Position numbers and translations under genes: made by a program. A stretch of 64,000 bases of DNA. Source: Rhodococcus phenolicus (GTDB lineage Bacteria; Actinomycetota; Actinomycetes; Mycobacteriales; Mycobacteriaceae). Positions 26,375-34,328 of the stretch are shown here, piece after piece (position 1 is the first letter of the stretch; each line of letters opens with the position of its first letter). Below the pieces are notes generated by a model. That model saw only the letters and a list, made by a program, of their open reading frames with translations. It ran no database searches and was not told the origin of the DNA. Where the stretch lies: assembly GCF_001646785.1 (NCBI RefSeq), contig NZ_LRRH01000086.1, positions 124,001-188,000 on the forward strand, given 5' to 3'.

Positions 26375-27307
26375 TCAGGCCGGAGCGGCGGCGAACAGTT
26401 GTGTGTTCGCGTGGGCACGGAAATAGACCGTGCCGTCGTCACCGGTCAGTTGCGCTTCGATCGTGGCGAGCCGTCGTCCGGCTCGGACCACCTCGGCACG
26501 GGCCCGGACATCGGGACCAGGGGCGTCGGGGGAGCGCAGGTAATCGACGCTCAGATTGAGGATCCGGTACCGTCCGCCCGGCTCGGTGAGGGTCTGGGCG
26601 GCGAGACCGCTGATCGCGTCGGCGACGGAGACCAGCACGCCACCCTGGATCGAACCGTACGGGTTGGCCATCCAGGCGCCGGGGGTGAGCGTGCCGTCGA
26701 CGAGACCTCGTTCGGCGTGGCGCAACCGCAGCGCGAGCAGGGCGGCGAGAGGTCCGCGGGCGACCGTTCCGTCGACGATGCCCTGAACGATGCCGAGTCC
26801 GGAACGTCCGGTGAGGGACGCCGGTTCGTCCCACGGCTCGGGTTCGGGAACGCTGTGCGCCACCGCCACGGGCAGAATCTCGGGATCGTCGGTGCGGGCT
26901 CGTCCCACCGCCATCGCCCGCCCGGCGACGTGCGCGACGAGCCGGCCGGAGTCGTCCACGATCTCGGCGGCGGCCAGCGCCGTCGCGTCGTCCGCGTGGA
27001 GCGCCCGGCCCGTCCCGGCGATCCCGCCCTCGGACGGGAACGGGTTCGCCGTCGACACGCTCAGCTGTGCGAGGACCGTCCCGACCGGCGCGCCGGCCCG
27101 CGTCCGCAGCGCGTCGGCGGCCGGCGCACCGACCACGATGTCGGTGAGCACACCCATCGACCCGAGCGTGGTGAGGCCGCGATGATCGAACAGCATCGGA
27201 CCGATCGGCTGCGTGATCCGTACGGAGTCGGACGAGGTCGCGTCGCGGGTGATACCCATGACGACGGCGGGACGGTCGAGCGCGGTGATGTGGGTGGTGC
27301 TGGTCAC
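26375..27307 (-). CDS. PaaI-like thioesterase, double hotdog
   Basis: 310-residue protein with two hotdog folds. The N-terminal half has FDHRGLTTLGSMGVLTD and the C-terminal half the thioesterase-type helix NPYGSIQGGVLVSVADAISGLAA plus YLRSPDAPG, as in PaaI/DUF4442-like acyl-CoA thioesterases. It would hydrolyse acyl-CoAs to acid plus CoA. GTG 27307 has only a weak GAGAG site. It follows the pirin gene by 58 bp on the same strand and may share its transcript. Confidence 0.8.
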   Translation of the reverse strand: MTSTTHITALDRPAVVMGITRDATSSDSVRITQPIGPMLFDHRGLTTLGSMGVLTDIVVGAPAADALRTRAGAPVGTVLAQLSVSTANPFPSEGGIAGTGRALHADDATALAAAEIVDDSGRLVAHVAGRAMAVGRARTDDPEILPVAVAHSVPEPEPWDEPASLTGRSGLGIVQGIVDGTVARGPLAALLALRLRHAERGLVDGTLTPGAWMANPYGSIQGGVLVSVADAISGLAAQTLTEPGGRYRILNLSVDYLRSPDAPGPDVRARAEVVRAGRRLATIEAQLTGDDGTVYFRAHANTQLFAAAPA

Positions 27308-27365
27308 CCGTTCTCTCTACCACCCGTTCCCCACGGCGCGGCCGGTGAGGTCCCGGGGACGGTCG

Positions 27366-28142
27366 TCACCGCCCGATGGTGGCGTGCATCTCCCAGACGA
27401 GGACCTCCGCTCCCGTGGTGGTGCTCAGGCGCTGCCCACCGGAGTTCGTCAACCGCACTGCGTCGCCTTCGGAGAGCGGGCCGACACCTTCGAGATCCGC
27501 ACTGCCGTCGGCGACGAAGACGTGCAGGTAGGGAGCCTCGGGCAGGGTCACCGTCCGGTCCGGCTGCAGCCGCGCGACCGACAGGCCGGCGTATTTGTTG
27601 TGGATCCGGATCGCTGCGTGATCCCGGTCCTTCGCCATCCCGGAGGCTACGGGAACGAGGCCACCGCGCATCAGTTCGTCGTCGATCTCGAGCTGCTCGT
27701 AGCCGGGGGTGATCCCGGCCTCGTCGGGTGCGACCCACATCTGGACGAACCGCACCGGATTCGCGTGTTCGGTCGCGTGCGTACCGGTGACGCCGTCGAG
27801 CCGCCACGAGTCGTTCTTCTCCGAGTGCAGGATCCCGGTTCCGGCGCTCATCCGCTGAGCGAGCCCGGGGTAGATGACCCCGGAGTGACCGATCGAGTCC
27901 TGATGCACCAGGCTGCCTCGCAGCACCCAGGTCACGATCTCCATGTCGCGGTGCGGATGGGTGTCGAAACCCTGTCCGGGCGAGACGATGTCGTCGTTGT
28001 TGACCAGCAGCAGGCCGTGGTGCGTGTTGTCCGGATCGTAGTGGTGGCCGAAGGAGAAGGAATGCTTCGAATCCAGCCAGGAGATCTTCGACTTCATCCG
28101 GTCGTCGGCGCGCCGGACGTCGATCAGCGGGGTCTGGGACAT
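27366..28142 (-). CDS. Pirin family protein
   Basis: 258-residue bicupin. Fe-binding residues of the N-terminal cupin are readable: HPHRDMEIVTWVLRG and GILHSEKNDS (His-x-His, His and Glu). Bacterial pirins of this class include quercetinases and redox-responsive proteins. ATG 28142 follows GAGAGGAA. It is 51 bp downstream of a second, longer pirin gene, and the two differ enough not to be a recent tandem copy. Confidence 0.9.
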   Translation of the reverse strand: MSQTPLIDVRRADDRMKSKISWLDSKHSFSFGHHYDPDNTHHGLLLVNNDDIVSPGQGFDTHPHRDMEIVTWVLRGSLVHQDSIGHSGVIYPGLAQRMSAGTGILHSEKNDSWRLDGVTGTHATEHANPVRFVQMWVAPDEAGITPGYEQLEIDDELMRGGLVPVASGMAKDRDHAAIRIHNKYAGLSVARLQPDRTVTLPEAPYLHVFVADGSADLEGVGPLSEGDAVRLTNSGGQRLSTTTGAEVLVWEMHATIGR

Positions 28143-28193
28143 GGTGTTCCTCTCGGGGTGGTGCGGGATTCAGCGTAGTTGCGGCGGCGACCG

Positions 28194-29159
28194 TCAGTGC
28201 TGCTCGTGCTCGGCGGGGATCGCCCCGAGGCGGCCGGCCTGGTAGTCCTCGAAGGCCTGGACGATCTCGGCCTTGGTGTTCATGACGAAGGGCCCGTACA
28301 TCGCGACCGGCTCGCGGATCGGCTTGCCGCCCAGCAGGAACACCTCGAGCGATTCGGTGCGCGAATCCTGTGTGGCAGCGGCGGTCAGCGTGACGGAATC
28401 GCCCTTGGGACCGAACACCACGGTCTGGCCCGACCGCATCGGTGCCTGCTCGGCACCGGCGGTGCCGTCACCGGCCAGGACGTAGGCGAGCGCGTTGTAT
28501 CCGGGGTTCCACGGCAGCGTCACCGACGCTCCGGGCGCGATCGTGAGGTGGGCGAGCGCGATGGGGGTGTGGGTGACGCCGGGACCGTGGACCCCGCCGA
28601 TCTCACCGGCGACGACGCGAATCAGCGCGCCACCGTCGGGGGACGACGCGAGCGCGACGTTGCTGCCGGCGATGTCCTGGTAGCGGGGCTGGGCCATCTT
28701 GTTGTCGCGGGGCAGGTTCACCCACAGCTGCACGCCGTGGAACAGCCCGCCGCTGACGACCACGTGCTCGGGCGGTGTCTCGATGTGCAGGATGCCCGCG
28801 CCGGCGGTCATCCACTGGGTGTCACCACCGGTGATAGTGCCGCCACCGCCGTTCGAGTCCTTGTGCTCGAGGATGCCGTCGATCATGTACGTCACGGTCT
28901 CGAAGCCGCGGTGCGGGTGCCACGGCGTGCCCTTCGGCTCGCCCGGCGCGTACTGGACCTCGCCCATCTGGTCCATGTGGATGAAGGGGTCGAGGAAACG
29001 CTGGTCGATGCCGGCGAATGCGCGGCGGACGGGGAATCCCTCGCCTTCGTAGCCGACCGGGGCGGTGCGCACGCCGAGCACGGAGCGAGCGGGACGTCCG
29101 GGCTCCGGGGCCTCGATCCGGGGCAGGGTCAGGATGTTGTCGACGGTGACCGCAGGCAT
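28194..29159 (-). CDS. Pirin family protein
   Basis: 321-residue bicupin with metal motif WHPHRGFETVTYMIDG and AGILHIETPPE, C-terminal cupin (about 180-290) and a helical tail. It resembles the pirin group with the WMTAGxGILH motif. ATG 29159 follows GGGAGGAG. Upstream lies a palindrome (29175-29196) that resembles targets of redox-sensing MarR regulators, so oxidative or electrophile stress control is likely. First gene of a probable operon pirin-pirin-thioesterase. Confidence 0.92.
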   Translation of the reverse strand: MPAVTVDNILTLPRIEAPEPGRPARSVLGVRTAPVGYEGEGFPVRRAFAGIDQRFLDPFIHMDQMGEVQYAPGEPKGTPWHPHRGFETVTYMIDGILEHKDSNGGGGTITGGDTQWMTAGAGILHIETPPEHVVVSGGLFHGVQLWVNLPRDNKMAQPRYQDIAGSNVALASSPDGGALIRVVAGEIGGVHGPGVTHTPIALAHLTIAPGASVTLPWNPGYNALAYVLAGDGTAGAEQAPMRSGQTVVFGPKGDSVTLTAAATQDSRTESLEVFLLGGKPIREPVAMYGPFVMNTKAEIVQAFEDYQAGRLGAIPAEHEQH

Positions 29160-29174
29160 CGCGGGCTCCTCCCA

Positions 29175-29196
29175 AGTAGTTGATTATGCAACTACT
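29175..29196. promoter_or_regulatory. Palindromic operator before the pirin genes
   Basis: AGTAGTTG-ATTATG-CAACTACT, two 8-bp arms with a 6-base spacer, 16 bp upstream of the pirin start and also within the gap to the divergent VOC gene. The TAGTTG...CAACTA core resembles the site reported for the corynebacterial MarR-type regulator RosR. Confidence 0.6.
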
Positions 29197-29324
29197 CTAA
29201 CCCGGTGTACGGGCAGAATGTTCCCGGCCCCGGGCGCGCGATGAGTTTTCGTGCTCGTGCGAGTCGAACCATGTGACCGCACCGACCGGCCCGCACCGCG
29301 GACCGCGACCCACAGGAGCACCAC

Positions 29325-29777
29325 ATGTCCCGCATGCTCTTCGCCAATCTGCCCGTCAAGGACGTCGCCGCGACTCGTGCCTTCTTCGACGCGCTCGGCT
29401 TCACGTTCAACGAGATGTTCTGCGACGCGAACACCGCGTGCATGGAGATCAACGACCAGACCTTCATCATGTTCCTCGAGGAGCCGCGGTTCCGGAACTT
29501 CATCAACGACGACATCTGCGACACGAGCAGGGCCCGAGAGGTGCTGCTCGCCTTCTCCGGCGACAGCCGCGCCGACGTCGACCGCATCGTCGACGCCGCG
29601 ATTGCCGCGGGCGGGACCGACTGGACCACACCGGGCTCTGCCGAGATGGACGTCGAATTCATGTACGGGCGGGCGTTCCGCGATCTCGACAACCACGTGT
29701 GGGAGGTGTCGTGGATGGACGTCGAGGCAGCGGCGGCGGCGATGGGGCCGCAGGCGGAAGGGGCCTCCCAGTCCTGA
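29325..29777 (+). CDS. VOC superfamily protein (glyoxalase-like)
   Basis: 150-residue vicinal-oxygen-chelate protein with two beta-alpha-beta-beta-beta units. The first begins LFANLPVKDVAATRAFFDALG; the end FRDLDNHVWEVSWMD carries the usual terminal Glu. It resembles the 'extradiol/glyoxalase-like' lineages often involved in resistance or detoxification. ATG 29325 follows AGGAGCACC. Divergent from the pirins and perhaps sharing their operator; ended by a strong hairpin at 29818. Confidence 0.87.
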   Translation: MSRMLFANLPVKDVAATRAFFDALGFTFNEMFCDANTACMEINDQTFIMFLEEPRFRNFINDDICDTSRAREVLLAFSGDSRADVDRIVDAAIAAGGTDWTTPGSAEMDVEFMYGRAFRDLDNHVWEVSWMDVEAAAAAMGPQAEGASQS

Positions 29778-29817
29778 TCGGTCGTCCCTGCGGAGGCTTA
29801 CACCCCAGCTGTGCGGC

Positions 29818-29851
29818 GTACACCCCTTCCGGTTGTCCGGAAGGGGTGTAC
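29818..29851. terminator. Hairpin terminator of the VOC gene
   Basis: Perfect 15-bp stem (29818-29832 with 29837-29851) with a TTGT loop, 40 bp after the VOC stop. The TACACCC motif that forms the stem also occurs at 29801 and, inverted, at 29863. Confidence 0.75.
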
Positions 29852-30498
29852 GCGTTCTCGAAAGGGTGTACGGATCTCATTCCTGTCCTCGAAATCCAGC
29901 AGTCGCGCACGATTTTTTTCCGGCCTCGGTAATTCCCCGGATATTTCTCGGTACCGGCGAATTCCACATGGGAAATTCGGGTCGCGACGAGGGGGCATTC
30001 CGTATTCCCGCAGGTGGCACCGGGTGCATCAACGATGTTGGACGACCGTCCGAGTGGCCGAAGGGACCGGGCGTCGGGTACAAAGAACATCCATGCGATG
30101 CACCGTGATTCACATCACACCTGATTGTGACGCGAATTCACGGCTATTTCGTTTCAATGCCGCCGTTCGGGCAGGGGATCTGCCGGACGGTCGCAGGAAG
30201 CAGAAGGGGCCCGAAAGGTTTGTGCGCTGAAGCTGTAGTCGATGTCGCCGACCGGCGTGCCGTTCGTACCGGATGCGTTGCCGGATCATCCGACGTGCGT
30301 GGCAGGACCGGCAGTGTCCGCCCCGCCCGGGAGTATGCGGCGTCGCCCGTCGATGTCGGCGGGCGCTGGAGCGCACGGATCTCGGCGTCCTCGACCCGGT
30401 GGCCGGCCCCCAGCCGCGACGGCTCGCAGTCGGCGGGCCGATCCGAAGCCGGACGGCTGCGATCGGGTGCACGAGCTGCCGTCGGCTCCGCCGCGTGC
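29852..30498. other. 647-bp region without an assignable gene
   Basis: AT-richer than its surroundings at 29900-30000, with a poly-T run near 29912. A CRP/GlxR-like palindrome lies at 30104-30119. From about 30220 to 30500 open frames exist on both strands (for instance ATG 30242 to 30502 on plus, and 30593 to 30144 on minus), but third-position G+C is only about 70 percent, ribosome sites are poor and no family is recognised. It may be the leader of the following small ORFs, a fast-evolving small gene or a decayed gene. Confidence 0.4.
30104..30119. promoter_or_regulatory. CRP/GlxR-type binding site
   Basis: CGTGATTCACATCACA fits TGTGA-N6-TCACA with one mismatch in the left arm. A second TGTGA half-site with a wider TCACG partner follows at 30126-30142. 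It lies upstream of the small-ORF group at 30499-31027. Confidence 0.5.
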
Positions 30499-30600
30499 GT
30501 GATCGTTCCGTCCTGGATGGTCAGTGGCTCGGTAGGAGTGGCCGTCGCGGCCACGCTGGCGATCCTGTTCGCGGTCGCCGCCGCCTCGATCATGATCTGA
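30499..30600 (+). CDS. Putative small membrane peptide
   Basis: 33 codons from GTG 30499 (or 27 from ATG 30517): after a short polar start the rest is a single hydrophobic segment (VGVAVAATLAILFAVAAASI), as in single-span membrane peptides. The GTG overlaps the stop of an open frame starting at 30242 (GTGA), a pattern common in this genome. The ribosome site is weak and no family is recognised. It could equally be the end of a longer frame open from 30127. Listed because of the clear membrane segment and its place before two further small ORFs. Confidence 0.3.
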   Translation: MIVPSWMVSGSVGVAVAATLAILFAVAAASIMI

Positions 30601-30660
30601 CCCGATCACTTTCACCTTCGCAGAAATTCGAACAACACCGAGAAAGCAGGAACCTGCACG

Positions 30661-30825
30661 ATGACCGTTGCCACCGGCTCCAGGACGTCCTCGACGACCG
30701 GCAGCATCGCCCGTCCGGGTGCGATCAGCACCGCGGAGATCAAGGCTCGAATCGCGGCCATGTTCGGTGACGCCGCCCCCGAAGAGCCGGATGTGCCCGG
30801 CACCCGCCCAAGGACGCCGCGCTGA
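30661..30825 (+). CDS. Hypothetical small protein (54 aa)
   Basis: ATG 30661 to TGA 30825, with AGGAA 10-14 bases upstream. The protein is Ser/Thr-rich at the start, has one predicted helix (STAEIKARIAAMFGDAA) and a Pro/Arg-rich tail. No family is recognised. It sits between two potential single-span peptides and converges on selB. High third-position G+C supports coding. Confidence 0.45.
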   Translation: MTVATGSRTSSTTGSIARPGAISTAEIKARIAAMFGDAAPEEPDVPGTRPRTPR

Positions 30826-30889
30826 CCGTGCCGTACCCGTTTCCGGTCCCCGGTCACCACAGTCGATCTGTTTGTCGAAGGAATTGCCC

Positions 30890-31027
30890 GTGAATCTCAA
30901 TGTCGCCCTGCTGTTGCTCGTGCTCGTCGGAGGTATCGGCGGAACCATGACGGCGCAAGCTGCCCTGAACCGTCGCGGTGGCCGCCGCCACCGAACCCCG
31001 GGGGCGCTGTTCCATCAGAACGGCTGA
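30890..31027 (+). CDS. Putative small single-span membrane protein (45 aa)
   Basis: GTG 30890 follows AAGGAAT at the right distance. Residues about 4-25 (NVALLLLVLVGGIGGTMTAQA) form a transmembrane helix followed by a very basic tail (NRRGGRRHR), predicting an N-out/C-in single-span peptide. No family is recognised. Convergent with selB, 59 bp from its end. Small proteins of this kind can be subunits of membrane complexes; nothing in the sequence ties it to one. Confidence 0.5.
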   Translation: MNLNVALLLLVLVGGIGGTMTAQAALNRRGGRRHRTPGALFHQNG

Positions 31028-31086
31028 CCGAGCCGCCGGCGCACCCCCGGCGAGTTCTCGACGATCGTCGAACGGCAGGTGGGGTC

Positions 31087-32829
31087 CTACCGGGTGACCT
31101 CGCGCCGATCGTCGGCGAGCCGCCGTGTGCGCCCGGCCCGGTCGAGCTGATCCAGCAGGGGGAGCACCACCCGTCGGCTCGTTTCCAGTCGCTCGCGCGC
31201 GGCACTGATCGTGAACGGCTGCTCCAGCTCCCGCAGCCGGGCAACGGCTGCGTCGGCGGCGTCGGGAAGCAGGACGATCCCCGGGCCGACCCGCCACAGC
31301 TGCCCGCTGCGGTGGGCCGCTCCCAGCGCCCTGTCGTCGAGACCGAGCTCCCGGAGCCGGCCGGCCGTCGGAGCGACGAACGGAGCAGCCAGGAGGTCGC
31401 GGCGTACCGCGTCGACGGCGTCCCGCACACTGCTCGGCAGCGTGTCGGCGCCCGGCCCGAGGACCCGGCCGCCCACCACGCTCAGAGGTGGGCGCACCAG
31501 CGCCCGGACCAGGTCGGGTTCAGGGAGCCTCAGCCGCGACGCGAGGACCCCCAGCGGCACCGCGGGATCCAGCGGATGCGTGCGAGCGTGCTCCTCGACC
31601 AGTGCGGGCAGCCGGTCGCCGACGGCCCTCGCGAAGGCGGGGGAGACGAGCCACGGCCCGACGACCAGGTGGTCGCCCTCGTGGCGCGGGATGCCCAGTT
31701 GCCGCAGCCGGTCCCGGTGCAGGATGCCGCGACGGCCGAGCTCGTCGGCCAGTCGTGGAACGCCGTCGGCGCCCGCGAGCTGGAAGGCGCGGCGTGCCGC
31801 GGCGCCCCGGCGACGGAAGCGTGGCGGGTCCGGATCGAGGACGTCGACCCGCCAGATCGTCCGGCGGCCCGGGTCGCGCAGGATGGCGCGGTCCCCGATC
31901 CGGAAGGGCAGCGGCCGGGCGAGGGTGAGCCGAACGAGGTCATTCCCGAGCGGGCGGCAGCGGGCGTCGACATCCGCGGCACCGACGTGCAGAACGGGGG
32001 CGGCCGGGGGCCGGTCGGCGCCGGTGATCCGGACGTCCACGACGCAGGTGTGGTGCCAGGCGCCGGGTGTCACCAGCACGCTGCCGCGGGTCACGTCGTC
32101 GACCCGGCCGGTGAGGTTGAGGGCTACGCGGGCCACGCCGCTCACCGCCGGCCGGTCGCGTCCGAGCGCCTGTATACCGCGCACCCGCAGCGGCGTTTCG
32201 CCGACGGCCAGGGTGTCGCCGACACGGACCGTCCCTGCGGGGAGCGTCCCGGTGACGACGGTCCCGGCGCCGCGCACGGTGAACCGGCGGTCCACCCAGA
32301 GCCGGACATCGGCGTCGGGGTCCGGGTCCGGCAGGCCGGCGACCATCGTCGTCAGGGCGGCGCGGAGGTCGTCGAGGCCGGCTCCGGTACGGCCGCTCAC
32401 AGCGACGACGGGAGCCCCGGCCAGACCCGTGCGTGATATCTCCGCGGCGGCACGCGCAGCGGCCGCACCGGGGTCGGCGAGATCGGACCGGGTCACCGCG
32501 ACAACGGCGTGCCGCACGCCGAGAGCGTCGAGCGCGGCCAGGTGCTCGGCCGTCTGCGGCATCCACGGGTCGTCGGCGGCCACCACGAGCAGGGCGGCCG
32601 GGACCGGTCCCACTCCGGCGAGCATCGTGGTGAGGAATCGCTCGTGTCCGGGGACGTCGACGAACGCGACCTCTCCGACTCCTGGCCAGGACGTCCAGCA
32701 GTACCCCAGCTCGATGGTCAGTCCCCGCCGTCGTTCCTCGGCGAGCCGATCGGGGTCGGTCCCGGTCAGAGCTTTCACCAGCGTGGACTTGCCGTGGTCG
32801 ACGTGCCCGGCGGTCGCGACGACGTGCAT
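31087..32829 (-). CDS. selB: Selenocysteine-specific translation elongation factor SelB
   Basis: 580-residue EF-Tu-like GTPase that carries Sec-tRNA(Sec) to UGA codons marked by a SECIS hairpin. G1 GHVDHGKS at 8-15, G3 DVPGHE, and the domain II motif RFTVRGAGTVVTGTL are those of SelB; the C-terminal about 220 residues are winged-helix repeats that bind the SECIS RNA. Length is normal for bacteria (about 590-615). ATG 32829 overlaps the selA stop by one base (TGATG), so selA-selB are co-translated. The frame is open upstream through selA and is not used there. Confidence 0.95.
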   Translation of the reverse strand: MHVVATAGHVDHGKSTLVKALTGTDPDRLAEERRRGLTIELGYCWTSWPGVGEVAFVDVPGHERFLTTMLAGVGPVPAALLVVAADDPWMPQTAEHLAALDALGVRHAVVAVTRSDLADPGAAAARAAAEISRTGLAGAPVVAVSGRTGAGLDDLRAALTTMVAGLPDPDPDADVRLWVDRRFTVRGAGTVVTGTLPAGTVRVGDTLAVGETPLRVRGIQALGRDRPAVSGVARVALNLTGRVDDVTRGSVLVTPGAWHHTCVVDVRITGADRPPAAPVLHVGAADVDARCRPLGNDLVRLTLARPLPFRIGDRAILRDPGRRTIWRVDVLDPDPPRFRRRGAAARRAFQLAGADGVPRLADELGRRGILHRDRLRQLGIPRHEGDHLVVGPWLVSPAFARAVGDRLPALVEEHARTHPLDPAVPLGVLASRLRLPEPDLVRALVRPPLSVVGGRVLGPGADTLPSSVRDAVDAVRRDLLAAPFVAPTAGRLRELGLDDRALGAAHRSGQLWRVGPGIVLLPDAADAAVARLRELEQPFTISAARERLETSRRVVLPLLDQLDRAGRTRRLADDRREVTR

Positions 32830-34145
32830 CAGCGCGGCTCGCCGTCGATCGTGTTCCCGGCGGCGCGTCGTACGGCGTCGATCAGTTCCCCGTCCTCCTC
32901 GGGAGCGACCGCCAGCAGATCCAGCAACAGTCGGCCACGCTCGAGGCGGCCGACGACCGGAGTCTCGCCCAGGCGTAGTGCACCGGCGAGGCGTTCGGGC
33001 AGCGCGACCGCGACGCTCGGCAGGACCACGTCCGGGGCGCCGCCACCGCCCACGACGCCGTCGGAATCGACGACCTGCGGGTCCAATTCGGCCGGGAGTG
33101 CCTCGCAGATCGTCCGGGCCCGGGGCCGAAGGTCGTCCGGCCGGCGGGTCAACGCCGCCGGCACCGGAGGTGTCGGCCCGGTCAGCGTGGCCTCGAGCGC
33201 CGCCAGGGTGAGCTTGTCGACGCGCAACGCCCGAGCGAACGGGTCGCGTCGCAGCCGCTCCACCAGCCCCGCCTCGCCGAGCAACAGACCGCACTGCGGC
33301 CCGCCCAGTAGTTTGTCGCCCGAGGCGGTTACGAGATCGGCCCCGGCGCGCAGCGCAGTGGTGGCGTCGGGCTCGTCCGGCAGGCGAGGATGGGGCGTCA
33401 GCAGTCCCGACCCGATGTCGACCACGACGGGGACGCCCAGTCCGGTCAGCTCCCGGACCGGCACCGACGACGTGAAGCCGCTGACCCTGAAGTTGGACGG
33501 GTGCACCTTGAGAACGAACGCGGTGTCGGAGTCGACCGCCTCGGCGTAATCGCTCGGGCGCACCCGGTTGGTCGTGCCGACCTCTCGCAAGCCGGCACCC
33601 ACCGATTCCAGCAACTCCGGGATCCGGAAGCCGTCGCCGATCTCGACCAGCTCACCCCGCGCGATCACGATCGAGCGGCCACCGCGCGCGAGCACCCGGG
33701 TGACCAGTGCCAGAGCGGCGGCGCCGTTGTTGACCACGTGGACGGCTCCGGCCTCGGGCACCTGCGCGGCGAGTGCCTCGAGCGCGCCGCGACCGCGCCG
33801 CCCGCGCCTGCCCGTGGTCAGGTCCAGTTCGACGTCGGTGGCACCTGCCGCGGTGCCCACCGCGTCCACCGCCGCACGGGAGAGCGGGGCGCGGCCGAGG
33901 TTGGTGTGCACCACCACGCCGGTCGCGTTGACCACACGCCGCAGGGTGGTCGCGCGGTCCGGCAGCGACGCGACCGCGACGTCGGCGACTGCCGTCGGCT
34001 CGATCTCGCCGTCTCGGCACCGTTGCTGGGCAGCGACGACCGCCTGTTTCACCAGGCGGGTGCCGAGCCGGTCTGCGGCCTCGCGCATGCGCGGATCCGC
34101 CAGGATCTGGTCGGTGCGGGGGATGTCCCGTCTCGGATCCGGCAC
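32829..34145 (-). CDS. selA: L-seryl-tRNA(Sec) selenium transferase SelA
   Basis: 438-residue PLP enzyme that converts Ser-tRNA(Sec) to Sec-tRNA(Sec) using selenophosphate. NATGVVVHTNLGRAPLS, GRRGRRGRGALEAL, VKVHPSNFRVSGF and the PLP-Lys motif SGDKLLGGPQCG are present. GTG 34145 is preferred because GAGGAGG stands just upstream; GTG 34169 would add eight residues and crowd the end of selC. Lies 30 bp downstream of selC and probably shares its transcript. Confidence 0.95.
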   Translation of the reverse strand: MPDPRRDIPRTDQILADPRMREAADRLGTRLVKQAVVAAQQRCRDGEIEPTAVADVAVASLPDRATTLRRVVNATGVVVHTNLGRAPLSRAAVDAVGTAAGATDVELDLTTGRRGRRGRGALEALAAQVPEAGAVHVVNNGAAALALVTRVLARGGRSIVIARGELVEIGDGFRIPELLESVGAGLREVGTTNRVRPSDYAEAVDSDTAFVLKVHPSNFRVSGFTSSVPVRELTGLGVPVVVDIGSGLLTPHPRLPDEPDATTALRAGADLVTASGDKLLGGPQCGLLLGEAGLVERLRRDPFARALRVDKLTLAALEATLTGPTPPVPAALTRRPDDLRPRARTICEALPAELDPQVVDSDGVVGGGGAPDVVLPSVAVALPERLAGALRLGETPVVGRLERGRLLLDLLAVAPEEDGELIDAVRRAAGNTIDGEPR

Positions 34146-34175
34146 GCGCCTCCTCGTCCCACAGTTCACGAAAGT

Positions 34176-34270
34176 TGGCGGAGGCGGACGGGAATCGAAC
34201 CCGCCTGGCCCAGGTACTGGGCCACAACGGTTTTGAAGACCGCGTCCGTCACCAGACGAGAACCGCCTCC
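34176..34270 (-). tRNA. selC: tRNA-Sec (anticodon UCA)
   Basis: 95-nt tRNA gene including encoded CCA. The acceptor stem is 8 bp (GGAGGCGG/CCGCCTCC), giving with the 5-bp T stem (GCGGG-TTCGATT-CCCGT) the 13-bp acceptor/T helix peculiar to bacterial tRNA-Sec. The anticodon loop CTTCAAA reads UCA, pairing with UGA, and there is a long variable arm (GGCCCAG-TAC-CTGGGCC) as in serine-type tRNAs. Immediately upstream of selA on the same strand. Confidence 0.96.
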
Positions 34271-34328
34271 GCGCTCACCTTAACCGGAAGCCGAGCCCGA
34301 GGTCCCGGCTCGGCCGTATGTTGGCTCC

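Noticed and set aside
27366-29159. Recent tandem duplication of pirin genes
   Set aside because: The two proteins share only cupin motifs and differ in length and body sequence, so they are separate lineages.
30144-30593. 149-codon minus-strand gene opposite the small membrane peptide
   Set aside because: Balanced composition but no ribosome site, no recognisable family and only moderate third-position G+C; cannot be preferred over the plus strand.
31087-33294. SelB with a long N-terminal extension
   Set aside because: The extra part is the antisense-type shadow of selA; GTPase motif G1 starts at residue 8 from ATG 32829.
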